DNA from: an uncultured Acidimicrobiales bacterium
GTDB taxonomy: Bacteria; Actinomycetota; Acidimicrobiia; Acidimicrobiales; UBA10347
Assembly: GCA_937991435.1 (NCBI GenBank)
Contig: CALKPY010000061.1
Coordinates: 1-58,124, forward strand
DNA: 58,124 nucleotides
Direction of reading: 5' to 3'
The translations under genes and the position numbers were made by a program. Shown in pieces: positions 45,636 through 52,486 of this stretch. Under the pieces are notes generated by a model. It was given only the letters and a program-made list of their open reading frames with translations, was not told the DNA's origin and searched no databases. Every line of letters begins with the position of its first letter. The stretch's first letter is position 1.

Positions 45636-46850
45636 ATGAACGCAATCCAAGAACCGGATAAGACTTTCGAGGATTCCACCACACAGCACACAGTTTCCGA
45701 TGATCAGCAGGCATTGATCCCCGCTGAACCGTCAACCGAAGTGGCACTGCACAGGCCGAACGCATCGCCGTTGCAGCGGCCGGCGCAGTCATTCGATGAA
45801 TTGATGGTCGCGGTCAACATGATTTCGCAAGCAAACATTGTTCCCGGCGCGTATCGGGGTAAGCCTGCCGATATTGCTGTTGCGGGTTTGATGGGCGCCG
45901 AACAAGGCTGGCCGCTCATGGTCGCACTGCGATACATCCATGTTGTGGACGGCAAGCCAACATTGTCGGCCGAAGCGATGAATGCGAAGATCCAGCAAGC
46001 CGGACACCGAATGAAAATCGATGTGGATTCGAACCGTTGCAGGATCGAGGCCGAGCGGCGCGATAACGGCAACGCGATGACCTATGAGTTTTCGATGGTT
46101 GACGCCAAACAAGCCGGGTTGTTGACGAAGAATAACTGGCAGTCTTATCCGAAAGCCATGATGATGGCTCGTGCCATTTCGCAGATTGGGCGGACGTTGT
46201 TTCCCGACATTCTTTCAGGCATGGGGTACACGCCCGAAGAGCTTGGTGACGATTCGTGGTGCGTTGAGCCCGAGCAATCAGCCGCGGAAGCCGCCGCTGC
46301 GACCACCAGTGCAGGTCTGATGGAAACATTGGCGAGCCAACACGCGAAACTTACTGACGCAGAACGGGGCCGTGTTGATGGGTGGCTTCAGAGAATCACC
46401 CGTGATAACGGCGACCAAGCTTTCCCGAACGGGTTCGCTGATTTGACCGAGAACGACAACCAAGATTTCCTGGCCACAGTGAACAGGAACATTGCACGTG
46501 CGTTGGCCGAACGATCTGACGACGACGACGATGGCGTGATCGACGCCGAGATCGTCGAGTCGCCAGAGTCAGAAGACTCCCCGCCCGAGGTAGACGAGCC
46601 AGACAGCCAACAGGCCGGCGTTGACCCGCGCGACATCGAGGACGGCGAGGTCTATGAAGCGATCGCTGGCGTTGATGGTGTGTTCACGATTAGCGAAGCC
46701 AAAACTTTGATTGGGTGGGTCGGTCACGGGTCGGTGGTTCGCGTGGGCGCAGCGTTGGCACGCCAGGTTGAGTACGGCAATGTCTTTCGTGTGTCTGTTG
46801 ACGGCGAAGCTGACGCGTACACGACAGACGCAACGTTGGTTTCTAAGTGA
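45636..46850 (+). CDS. RecT-family-like single-strand annealing protein
   Basis: A 404-residue protein from ATG 45636 with TAAGGAG nine bases upstream. Residues ~45-190 carry the RecT-like core: NIVPGAYRGKPADIAVAG, EQGWPLMVALRYIHVVDGKP, LSAEAMNAKIQQAGHRM, TKNNWQSYPKAMMMARAISQ, LSGMGYTPEELGD. The C-terminal half is acidic (DDDDDGVIDAEIVE) and ends in a small beta domain. RecT proteins anneal DNA strands in phage recombination, usually with an exonuclease; I see none in this operon. Confidence 0.75.
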   Translation: MNAIQEPDKTFEDSTTQHTVSDDQQALIPAEPSTEVALHRPNASPLQRPAQSFDELMVAVNMISQANIVPGAYRGKPADIAVAGLMGAEQGWPLMVALRYIHVVDGKPTLSAEAMNAKIQQAGHRMKIDVDSNRCRIEAERRDNGNAMTYEFSMVDAKQAGLLTKNNWQSYPKAMMMARAISQIGRTLFPDILSGMGYTPEELGDDSWCVEPEQSAAEAAAATTSAGLMETLASQHAKLTDAERGRVDGWLQRITRDNGDQAFPNGFADLTENDNQDFLATVNRNIARALAERSDDDDDGVIDAEIVESPESEDSPPEVDEPDSQQAGVDPRDIEDGEVYEAIAGVDGVFTISEAKTLIGWVGHGSVVRVGAALARQVEYGNVFRVSVDGEADAYTTDATLVSK

Positions 46851-47320
46851 CAGCGGGCTCTTTCACGCTTCGGTTATTCGGGCCGACTGTGATGCTCGCG
46901 AACAAATCAAACACGCTTCATTGGAGCGTCAAAGACACTAAGGCGTGGCGCGACATCGGTTTCTATGGCGCTTCGCAAGCGAAACTACCGAAGGGCATTG
47001 GTAGGTGTGATGTTGTTTCGCGGCTGGTTGTCCCTACGTCGAAACCGGGTCGGGTCGCTGACACCACTGCTTGGTTCCCGACTATGAAAGCGATCATTGA
47101 TGGGTTCACCGATTATGGGCTGTGGCCTGATGACAATTCGAAAGTCGGCGTGCGTTGGGAACAGTATTTGGATGCGATCAAGCATCGAAGCGTCGACACG
47201 GACACGATCGTGGTCGAGTTGACCCCTACGCGCATCGTAGACGCCCGCAAGACAGCGTTTGACCTGTGGGTAGCCGAATCCGGCCAGGAGCCGTCACAGC
47301 GTGAATTAGGGGCGCTGTGA
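46847..47320 (+). CDS. RusA-like Holliday junction resolvase
   Basis: A 157-residue protein from GTG 46847. SNTLHWSVKDTKAWRDIGF and DTTAWFPTMKAIIDGFTDYG followed by LWPDDNSKVG match the RusA pattern (D-x-N-x-x-K-x-x-x-D-x-L/F and DDD/DDN), although the N of the first motif is replaced by TAWFPT here. RusA cuts four-way junctions before packaging or during recombination. Confidence 0.7.
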   Translation: MTAGSFTLRLFGPTVMLANKSNTLHWSVKDTKAWRDIGFYGASQAKLPKGIGRCDVVSRLVVPTSKPGRVADTTAWFPTMKAIIDGFTDYGLWPDDNSKVGVRWEQYLDAIKHRSVDTDTIVVELTPTRIVDARKTAFDLWVAESGQEPSQRELGAL

Positions 47321-48168
47321 CCGTAATCAGGCGCGGGAAGCGACCGCAAGACCACTTCACGATCGTCGCTAACGAAGCGGTGAGAGACGCATCGCTACCA
47401 TGGGAATCGCTTGGTCTGCTGGTCTGGCTTCTGTCTCACAACGAAGGGTGGGAAACATCAGAACGCCAGATAGCGACACTGCGATCAGCCGGAAGGGCCG
47501 CAGTGAGGTCCATGGTGAAACCCTTGGAAGAAAGCGGTTATCTGGTCCGCGAGCAATCAACGCCAGGAGACGGAAAGTTCGGTCGTGGTGTATGGATCGT
47601 GACCGACATCCCGACCGTGGTTCGGTTAACCGACCGCGGTTTAACCGACCGCGGGCAATCCGACCACAAAGAAGAACATCCTAAAGAAGATGATCCACAA
47701 GAACCTTTTGCGCTCGAGCTGGTTTCCGAAATTGGAGAGCCTGCGGCGCGGGGTGTGCCGTTCGATTCGTTCTGGGCTCAGTACCCGCACAAGCGAGGCA
47801 AGTCGTCAGCGGTCAAGCACTGGGCGAAGTTGAACGACAAGGAACGCGGTTCAGCTATTGATGCGATCGTGAATTATGCGTTGGATTGCGAGTTGAACGG
47901 TCGCAAGCATCAGCAGGGCGACACGTACCTTTCGAAGCGGACGTGGGAAGACCACATGGGTGTCACGTTGACGCCGACACAGAACAAGGCCGGGCGACTT
48001 GTGTCCGATGTGCACGAGTGCGGCCGCTCGGATTGTTCGAATGGGTGGGTTTTTGATGATTCAACGAACACGGTTGTGATGTGCAGCGTCGAACAACCAC
48101 AGATCGAGGGTCAACCAGACCCCGACAAGAAAGCGATCGGGCTCCCCGCTCGGCGCGATCTTGACTAG
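47317..48168 (+). CDS. Helix-turn-helix replication initiator-like protein
   Basis: A 283-residue protein from GTG 47317. An N-terminal winged helix (RDASLPWESLGLLVWLLSHN, AVRSMVKPLEESGYLVREQ) is followed by a linker with LTDRGLTDRG and then FDSFWAQYPHKRGKSSAVKH, the motif of phage replication/DnaD-like proteins. A cysteine set (CGRSDCSNGW...VMC) near the end may bind zinc. The linker DNA contains 15-bp iterons, so the gene probably carries its own origin, as lambda O does. Confidence 0.7.
   Translation: MTVIRRGKRPQDHFTIVANEAVRDASLPWESLGLLVWLLSHNEGWETSERQIATLRSAGRAAVRSMVKPLEESGYLVREQSTPGDGKFGRGVWIVTDIPTVVRLTDRGLTDRGQSDHKEEHPKEDDPQEPFALELVSEIGEPAARGVPFDSFWAQYPHKRGKSSAVKHWAKLNDKERGSAIDAIVNYALDCELNGRKHQQGDTYLSKRTWEDHMGVTLTPTQNKAGRLVSDVHECGRSDCSNGWVFDDSTNTVVMCSVEQPQIEGQPDPDKKAIGLPARRDLD
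47612..47667 (+). other. Iteron cluster, candidate replication origin
   Basis: CGACCG-type units start at 47612, 47631, 47646 and 47661 (spacings 19, 15, 15 bp), with embedded palindromes GGTTAACC and CCGCGG. They lie in the linker region of the replication-initiator gene. Iterons inside an initiator gene match the lambda O/ori arrangement; origin function is inferred. Confidence 0.45.
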
Positions 48169-48212
48169 AGTGAAAAGTGCTATTCGCACCCATACAGAAA
48201 TGAGAAATTGCC

Positions 48213-48491
48213 ATGGCAATCAAAGCAAGCCTGTCCGGCTCGGTAGACATCGAAGGAAAGTTCAAAAATGACCAAGAGGTCATTTTGATCATTCAAGGAA
48301 CGGTTAAGGCCGAACCGCACCGCGTTTCGACCGCGTCGGGCGGCGCAACAACCAAGATGACGTTGCGCCTAGTCGAAGCGATCATGCCGTCGAATGACGC
48401 AGAGCGGAACAACTTGACCGAGCGGATCGCCGAGGTAACAGCGGCCCGAAACGATGATGGCAACGTGCCATTGCCGAAGACCACCAAATGA
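48213..48491 (+). CDS. Hypothetical beta-rich protein in the replication operon
   Basis: A 92-residue protein beginning MAIKASLSGSVDIEGKF, with alternating strands (EVILIIQGTVKAEPHRVST) that suggest an OB-like barrel, as in small ssDNA-binding proteins, but no aromatic DNA-binding pattern is evident. TTGACT and the leader motif CACCCAT lie upstream. Function uncertain. Confidence 0.55.
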   Translation: MAIKASLSGSVDIEGKFKNDQEVILIIQGTVKAEPHRVSTASGGATTKMTLRLVEAIMPSNDAERNNLTERIAEVTAARNDDGNVPLPKTTK

Positions 48492-48601
48492 GCGATGCAT
48501 CCGCTGAGCGGATGCCAAGGCACAAGGTACGCCAATACTGGCGTGCGATGAAACGCCAGTGCACCAAACTCGCGAAGGCGTCACGCAAGACAAACATGTA
48601 G
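48488..48601 (+). CDS. Small basic protein (37 aa)
   Basis: A 37-residue basic frame (RMPRHKVRQYWRAMKRQC) whose ATG overlaps the previous TGA by four bases. Its size and charge suggest nucleic-acid binding. It ends ten bases before the structured RNA at 48611. Confidence 0.45.
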   Translation: MSDASAERMPRHKVRQYWRAMKRQCTKLAKASRKTNM

Positions 48602-48610
48602 AGTTCAACC

Positions 48611-48718
48611 ACCGTGGCTCGGGTCGTCAAACACCACCATTGCTTGGTGCAAGTGCGACCCATGACGGCATTAACAAGCCTTTCAATGCCGAGGCGTCAC
48701 TGCAACCCGAGCCACGGT
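48611..48718 (+). ncRNA. Structured RNA, probable three-way junction
   Basis: ACCGTGGCTCGGGT (48611-48624) pairs perfectly with ACCCGAGCCACGGT (48705-48718), closing a 108-base unit. Inside are CACCA/TGGTG (48635-48649) and TGACGGCATT...AATGCC..CGTCA (48663-48699). No open frame uses this region. It lies between the replication operon and the head-tail connectors. A candidate phage sRNA or 5' leader; no known family recognised. Confidence 0.6.
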
Positions 48719-48756
48719 TCTCTCACCTGAACTAAACGCACGTCTACCATTAAGGA

Positions 48757-49521
48757 ATGGAAATAGACGGATGCGTTGTCGAATCGTGGATCGACCCCGA
48801 ACTGATACTTAGCGAATGCCACAACTTGTGTCCCGAAGTTCTCGAATCCGGCGACGATCTTTCGCCGTTCTTCGCTAAGGCCGCATCGTACTTTTACTGG
48901 AAAACCGGGTTCCGTTGGCCAGGGTGTTGCTTGCGTGTAGCCGAACCATGTTGGGAAGATTGCCGATGCGGCGGTGCGCATTGGGATTACCGATTCCAAC
49001 CCATGATGATCAACGGCCAGTGGATGAACTTGGTTTGCGGATGCGCAGGAGCCGGCTCGTGTTGCGACGACGAGCAAGGCATTCCGCTAGTACCTGGGCC
49101 CGTGAAGGAAATCGTCTCGGTGGTGGTCGACGGCGTAGCCCTCGGCCAGACGCAGTACAAATGCAACCGTGCAGGGTTGCTTGTCCGTACTGACGGCGGC
49201 GAATGGCCAACGTGCGGCGGAATACGAATTGAGTACATGGGGGGCGCTGAACCGCCAGAATGGGTGGCGTGCGCTGCGCGAGAGTATGCGCGCGAGTTGT
49301 TATGCGAGTGCTATTGCCCGTCGAAATGCAACTTGCCTGGCGGATGGTCTAAGGCCGATTTCGGGGACATCACTGTCGAAAGCAGCCATTTTGAAATCAC
49401 GCCGTCGATCGACCGTGTTCTGAACGACCCTATATTCGTCACGCCATCAGGGCTTCCGCGTCAACAATCGCGGGTCATAACACCAGACCTTGCGCACCCC
49501 GCGGTTGGGTACCCGATCTGA
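48757..49521 (+). CDS. Head-to-tail adaptor (connector) protein
   Basis: A 254-residue protein. The pattern IVSVVVDGVALGQTQYKCN, then GLLVRTDGGEWPTCGGIRIE, EWVACAAREYARELL and a terminal PRQQSRVITPDLAHP matches head-tail adaptors of actinophages. It contains about 19 cysteines (CCLRVAEPC, CDDE, CECYCPSKC), unusually many. AAGGA abuts the ATG. It is the first gene after the structured RNA. Confidence 0.75.
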   Translation: MEIDGCVVESWIDPELILSECHNLCPEVLESGDDLSPFFAKAASYFYWKTGFRWPGCCLRVAEPCWEDCRCGGAHWDYRFQPMMINGQWMNLVCGCAGAGSCCDDEQGIPLVPGPVKEIVSVVVDGVALGQTQYKCNRAGLLVRTDGGEWPTCGGIRIEYMGGAEPPEWVACAAREYARELLCECYCPSKCNLPGGWSKADFGDITVESSHFEITPSIDRVLNDPIFVTPSGLPRQQSRVITPDLAHPAVGYPI

Positions 49522-50252
49522 TGGCTGAGTTCAACGTCACAGACGACCAACTCTCGGGCCCATGGGGAACCCCTTTCCGCATCGCGCACAAGCTCTTGGA
49601 ATGCATTTGCACAGCGCTCGAGTGTTCGGTGTTCGGACTTCCAACTAGGTCAGACAAGAACACTTGCGGGCATGGGATCTCGCCTGATGATGACACGGCG
49701 TGCAAGGTTGTGATGCCCGGGTCCGAACTGAAGTCGCTGTGTTGCGGGCTTATCGCTGTGGGCGTCGGGCGCATGTTCTGGCACGACGGAAAATTGAAAG
49801 AGGTCAAGTCATTGGACGACGCGGTCAGTTGCCATGGCGATTTGCAATGGGGATTGGAATTGTCTGTTGCCGTTCTTCGGTGTGCCCCGTCGCTCGCCGG
49901 GAAATGGGGCGGGCTCCCGAATGTGGGAGTCGGCGGGCTGGCTTCCCCTGCGGAGTTAGGCGACCAAGCTGCATTGTTCTCATCAGACCAAATGGCGATC
50001 CTGATGGCCGTGGAATGTTGCCTTGGCGCCATGGACGAACTGACAGTCGGCAAATCAGGCAAAGAACCTAGGTTTCTGCCGGCGCCCGTCGAGCCTTATG
50101 TTCACGCGGCGAATTGTCGTGGGAGCATTTCGGGGTGGGGAAGGTCTACGCCCATTCGGGTCAATCTGAACGAGAACTATTTGCCGTGCGCTACTGATTG
50201 CATCGGGTTGGTGCCGCTTGTGACTGACGGCGATCCCGAATCTGATGGCTGA
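49521..50252 (+). CDS. Putative head-tail connector / virion structural protein
   Basis: A 243-residue protein with ATG overlapping the previous TGA. An N-terminal helix (FRIAHKLLECICTALECSVF), a cysteine-containing middle and a C-terminal beta region (PIRVNLNENYLPCATDCIG). The position between the adaptor and the gp10-like protein suggests a stopper or similar connector. Overlaps the next gene by eight bases. Confidence 0.6.
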   Translation: MAEFNVTDDQLSGPWGTPFRIAHKLLECICTALECSVFGLPTRSDKNTCGHGISPDDDTACKVVMPGSELKSLCCGLIAVGVGRMFWHDGKLKEVKSLDDAVSCHGDLQWGLELSVAVLRCAPSLAGKWGGLPNVGVGGLASPAELGDQAALFSSDQMAILMAVECCLGAMDELTVGKSGKEPRFLPAPVEPYVHAANCRGSISGWGRSTPIRVNLNENYLPCATDCIGLVPLVTDGDPESDG

Positions 50253-50574
50253 TGTTGTCGTAGAGTTTCGGATTGATTCGGCGGCGATAGCAGAGATTCT
50301 TGCGGGTCCTTCTGGCCCTGTCGCGCAGGCGTTGGCGGTTGTCGCTCAACAGATTGTGAATATCGCGAAGTCGTTGACTCCTGTTGACACGGGCAGGTTG
50401 CGGTCGTCGATCACTTGGCAAATGGGCCGTGCGGGCGATGTGTTGTTCGCAGAGGTAGGTACGAATGTCGAGTACGCGCCACATGTCGAGTTCGGCACGC
50501 GGTGGATGGCTGCGCAGCCTTACTTGGTGCCGGCGTTGTTGCGTGTGGTTTCGCCAACCACAAATGATTTCTAG
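50245..50574 (+). CDS. HK97 gp10-like head-tail connector protein
   Basis: A 109-residue protein. IVNIAKSLTPVDTGRLRSSI, AEVGTNVEYAPHVEFGT and AQPYLVPALLRVV match the gp10-like neck/tail-completion family. Its last residues (TTNDF) and TAG stop are encoded by the start of module D, so the natural C-terminus may have been replaced by the repeat. Confidence 0.8.
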   Translation: MADVVVEFRIDSAAIAEILAGPSGPVAQALAVVAQQIVNIAKSLTPVDTGRLRSSITWQMGRAGDVLFAEVGTNVEYAPHVEFGTRWMAAQPYLVPALLRVVSPTTNDF

Positions 50575-50642
50575 TTTGGTGTTGGGTTGGTTCTAGTTTG
50601 GTGTAGTCTTGTGTTTGCCAGACGATCTAAGGAGACACCAAC
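50571..50642 (+). promoter_or_regulatory. Dispersed promoter/RBS module, copy D
   Basis: Matches copy A including the longer GACACCAAC spacer, with duplicated CTAGTTTGGTGT, TAGTCT and AAGGAG. It shares upstream bases ACAAATGATTT with copy B. It starts the regulator block that separates the connectors from the portal. Confidence 0.7.
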
Positions 50643-50765
50643 ATGGCAATTGACGAACTGACAAAAAGCGAAGAGATGACAGCATCGGAGCTGTTCGAAA
50701 GCCTTGAGGGTGTCGTAACGCAAATTGCCGCTGACCTTTGGTTCGCTGAGAATGGCGCCAAGTGA
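50643..50765 (+). CDS. Small acidic protein (40 aa)
   Basis: A 40-residue acidic helical protein (MAIDELTKSEEMTASELFES) starting at the ATG of module D. Its TGA overlaps the next GTG. Not recognised. Confidence 0.5.
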   Translation: MAIDELTKSEEMTASELFESLEGVVTQIAADLWFAENGAK

Positions 50766-51082
50766 GCAACGATCGCACAGCGGAACGGTTCGCTCAGATG
50801 ACAGGAACAAAGCCATCGACGCTCGGAGCGGACGATGGATTCTTTCTGTGCCAAACCACAGCTATCGCGAAACTACTCAACGAACTTGAGAACAGGGCGT
50901 GCGACACCATCGCCGATCAAATGCTGGCAGGCGATCTAGTCAAACCGCCAGCGGGCACCACGACATCTGTAGACATCAACGGGATCGCGGGTGATAGCGA
51001 ACGGTTCGAAGTCGAATCGAAAGACGCCACCTTGATTGTCTCCGATCGCATGACAGGCGACACAGCTTGGCGGCAATTATGA
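50762..51082 (+). CDS. Hypothetical protein
   Basis: A 106-residue protein from GTG 50762. A helical first half (KLLNELENRACDTIADQ) is followed by a beta-rich second half (DATLIVSDRMTGDTAW). Overlaps both neighbours. Not recognised. Confidence 0.55.
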   Translation: MSNDRTAERFAQMTGTKPSTLGADDGFFLCQTTAIAKLLNELENRACDTIADQMLAGDLVKPPAGTTTSVDINGIAGDSERFEVESKDATLIVSDRMTGDTAWRQL

Positions 51083-51333
51083 ATCGCCTCCCCGAGTTCG
51101 CGGTAGGCGATTACGTCAAGATCACATCCGGCATGTTCGAAGGCCAAACAGGGGTGATCTTTGCGATAAGCGAACACAGTGCCGAGTTCGCACCTTTTCT
51201 CGTTTCAATTTCGTACAGGGTTAAGCACACGCTTGGCCCGATCGCAACAAACGATGGCATCGACCAGCGTCTTGGCCGCATGGCGTGTAACGCCTTTTCC
51301 AAGTCGTCGCTGAAGCTGTGGTTCCCCGGATGA
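51079..51333 (+). CDS. Hypothetical KOW-like protein
   Basis: An 84-residue protein with FAVGDYVKITSGMFEGQTGV near the N-terminus, a pattern like the KOW/ribosomal L24-type beta motif (GDxVxxxxGxxxGxxGxV). RNA or protein binding is plausible. Overlaps both neighbours by four bases. Confidence 0.55.
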   Translation: MNRLPEFAVGDYVKITSGMFEGQTGVIFAISEHSAEFAPFLVSISYRVKHTLGPIATNDGIDQRLGRMACNAFSKSSLKLWFPG

Positions 51334-51719
51334 GTGCTCTATCAGAATTGCAACGCTTGAGCGCATCAGCTCGTTGTGTTGAACTTGGCATGTCACCGGA
51401 TCCGTTTTTCGATCGCCACCACGAAGACCACGTAGCGGCCAAGCAGGCTTGCGCTGAATGCGTAGTTACCGAAATGTGCAGGGCAACAGCTGGCAACAGA
51501 GACTTTGGGCTGTGGGGCGGCGAATGGATACCGGTCGAGATCGTGCACTCTCGAGGTGCGCACAGTAGGAGCGAACGTCGGGGTCGACGTAAGCGCATGG
51601 CTTCTGTCTACTTGTCAGACGCGAAGTTGTCTTATGTCGCCGTAGCAAAACAATTCGGTGTTCACCACACGACCGTGATTGAAGCAGTCCGAGAGTTCGA
51701 AGCTGAGATGGCAACATGA
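51330..51719 (+). CDS. WhiB-like iron-sulfur regulator with C-terminal helix-turn-helix
   Basis: A 129-residue protein from ATG 51330. Four cysteines (C16, C41, C44, C50; C-x24-C-x2-C-x5-C) and GLWGG at 60-64 match Wbl proteins, which bind a 4Fe-4S cluster and are known only from actinobacteria and their phages. After a basic segment (RSERRGRRKR) it continues into SYVAVAKQFGVHHTTVIEAV, a helix-turn-helix like the DnaA/TrpR type, which is not usual for Wbl proteins. It may act on host sigma factor and on the module promoters (inference). Confidence 0.85.
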   Translation: MSALSELQRLSASARCVELGMSPDPFFDRHHEDHVAAKQACAECVVTEMCRATAGNRDFGLWGGEWIPVEIVHSRGAHSRSERRGRRKRMASVYLSDAKLSYVAVAKQFGVHHTTVIEAVREFEAEMAT

Positions 51720-52111
51720 GCCAGTCACCCCAATGCCCAAAAGTTTACGCTGCGCTATCTGATGCCTTGACTGGGCGCCCTTCACGAAGGACATTGCACG
51801 CGCGAGTGGCACGGCTAGGCCAAGCAGGATTCTTGTCTGAACCAAGACAAGGATCAGGGTCATGGCGGAACTTCACAGCTCGAGACATCACGGTTATTTG
51901 GTGCGAAGACCTTTTGATGTCAGAAAACGTGATGACTCGCGAGTTCATAGACAAGGCGCTGACAGCAGTACGCGACAGAGGATGGATAACAAGGCCCATG
52001 GTGATCACCCGCAACGGTGCAGGGCTCACCACGTCTATCGGAGCGCGACCATTCATGCTGGATTCATTCGTGAACAAATCCATACGCGACGGGCTGATCA
52101 CGGCCGAATAG
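51716..52111 (+). CDS. MerR-like winged-helix regulator
   Basis: A 131-residue protein overlapping the WhiB stop. HARVARLGQAGFLSEPRQGS followed by GSWRNFTARDITVIW resembles the MerR winged helix (with the R-x-F/Y-x-x-x-D ending). It is shorter than MerR proteins and lacks a clear effector domain. Neighbourhood suggests it works with the WhiB-like protein. Confidence 0.6.
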   Translation: MSQSPQCPKVYAALSDALTGRPSRRTLHARVARLGQAGFLSEPRQGSGSWRNFTARDITVIWCEDLLMSENVMTREFIDKALTAVRDRGWITRPMVITRNGAGLTTSIGARPFMLDSFVNKSIRDGLITAE

Positions 52112-52150
52112 CAAGACCACAAACATGGCTAGACCAAGCGACCGTCTAAC

Positions 52151-52486
52151 ATGCCAAATATGGAACTACTCGCAGCAGGCCTGGCCGTAGCGTTCGCCAA
52201 CTATCTGATTCTCTACGCATCCATTCTTGATTACCCGCGCAAGGCGCTTACATCGATACCCGTGGTCAAGTGGGCAATCCTTGAGCAGTGCGCGATGTGC
52301 GTCGGCGTCTGGGTTGTGCTCGCATACGAACTGACAGGACCAGACAACGGTCTGTCGCACGTCGATAAGGCCGCGGCCGTAACAATTGGAGCGGTGGCAC
52401 TGCAGGTGTACATGACGCTCCTGCACGCCGCCGCAGCGGCCGAGTCGGTTTACATGCCAGATGACACAGCGCAGAGTGAAAACTGA
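52151..52486 (+). CDS. Small membrane protein
   Basis: A 111-residue protein with three hydrophobic stretches (LLAAGLAVAFANYLILYASI, EQCAMCVGVWVVLAYELTG, AAAVTIGAVALQVYMTLLHA). The CAMCVGVW segment resembles DUF1360-type small membrane proteins. Stop overlaps the portal ATG. Confidence 0.65.
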   Translation: MPNMELLAAGLAVAFANYLILYASILDYPRKALTSIPVVKWAILEQCAMCVGVWVVLAYELTGPDNGLSHVDKAAAVTIGAVALQVYMTLLHAAAAAESVYMPDDTAQSEN

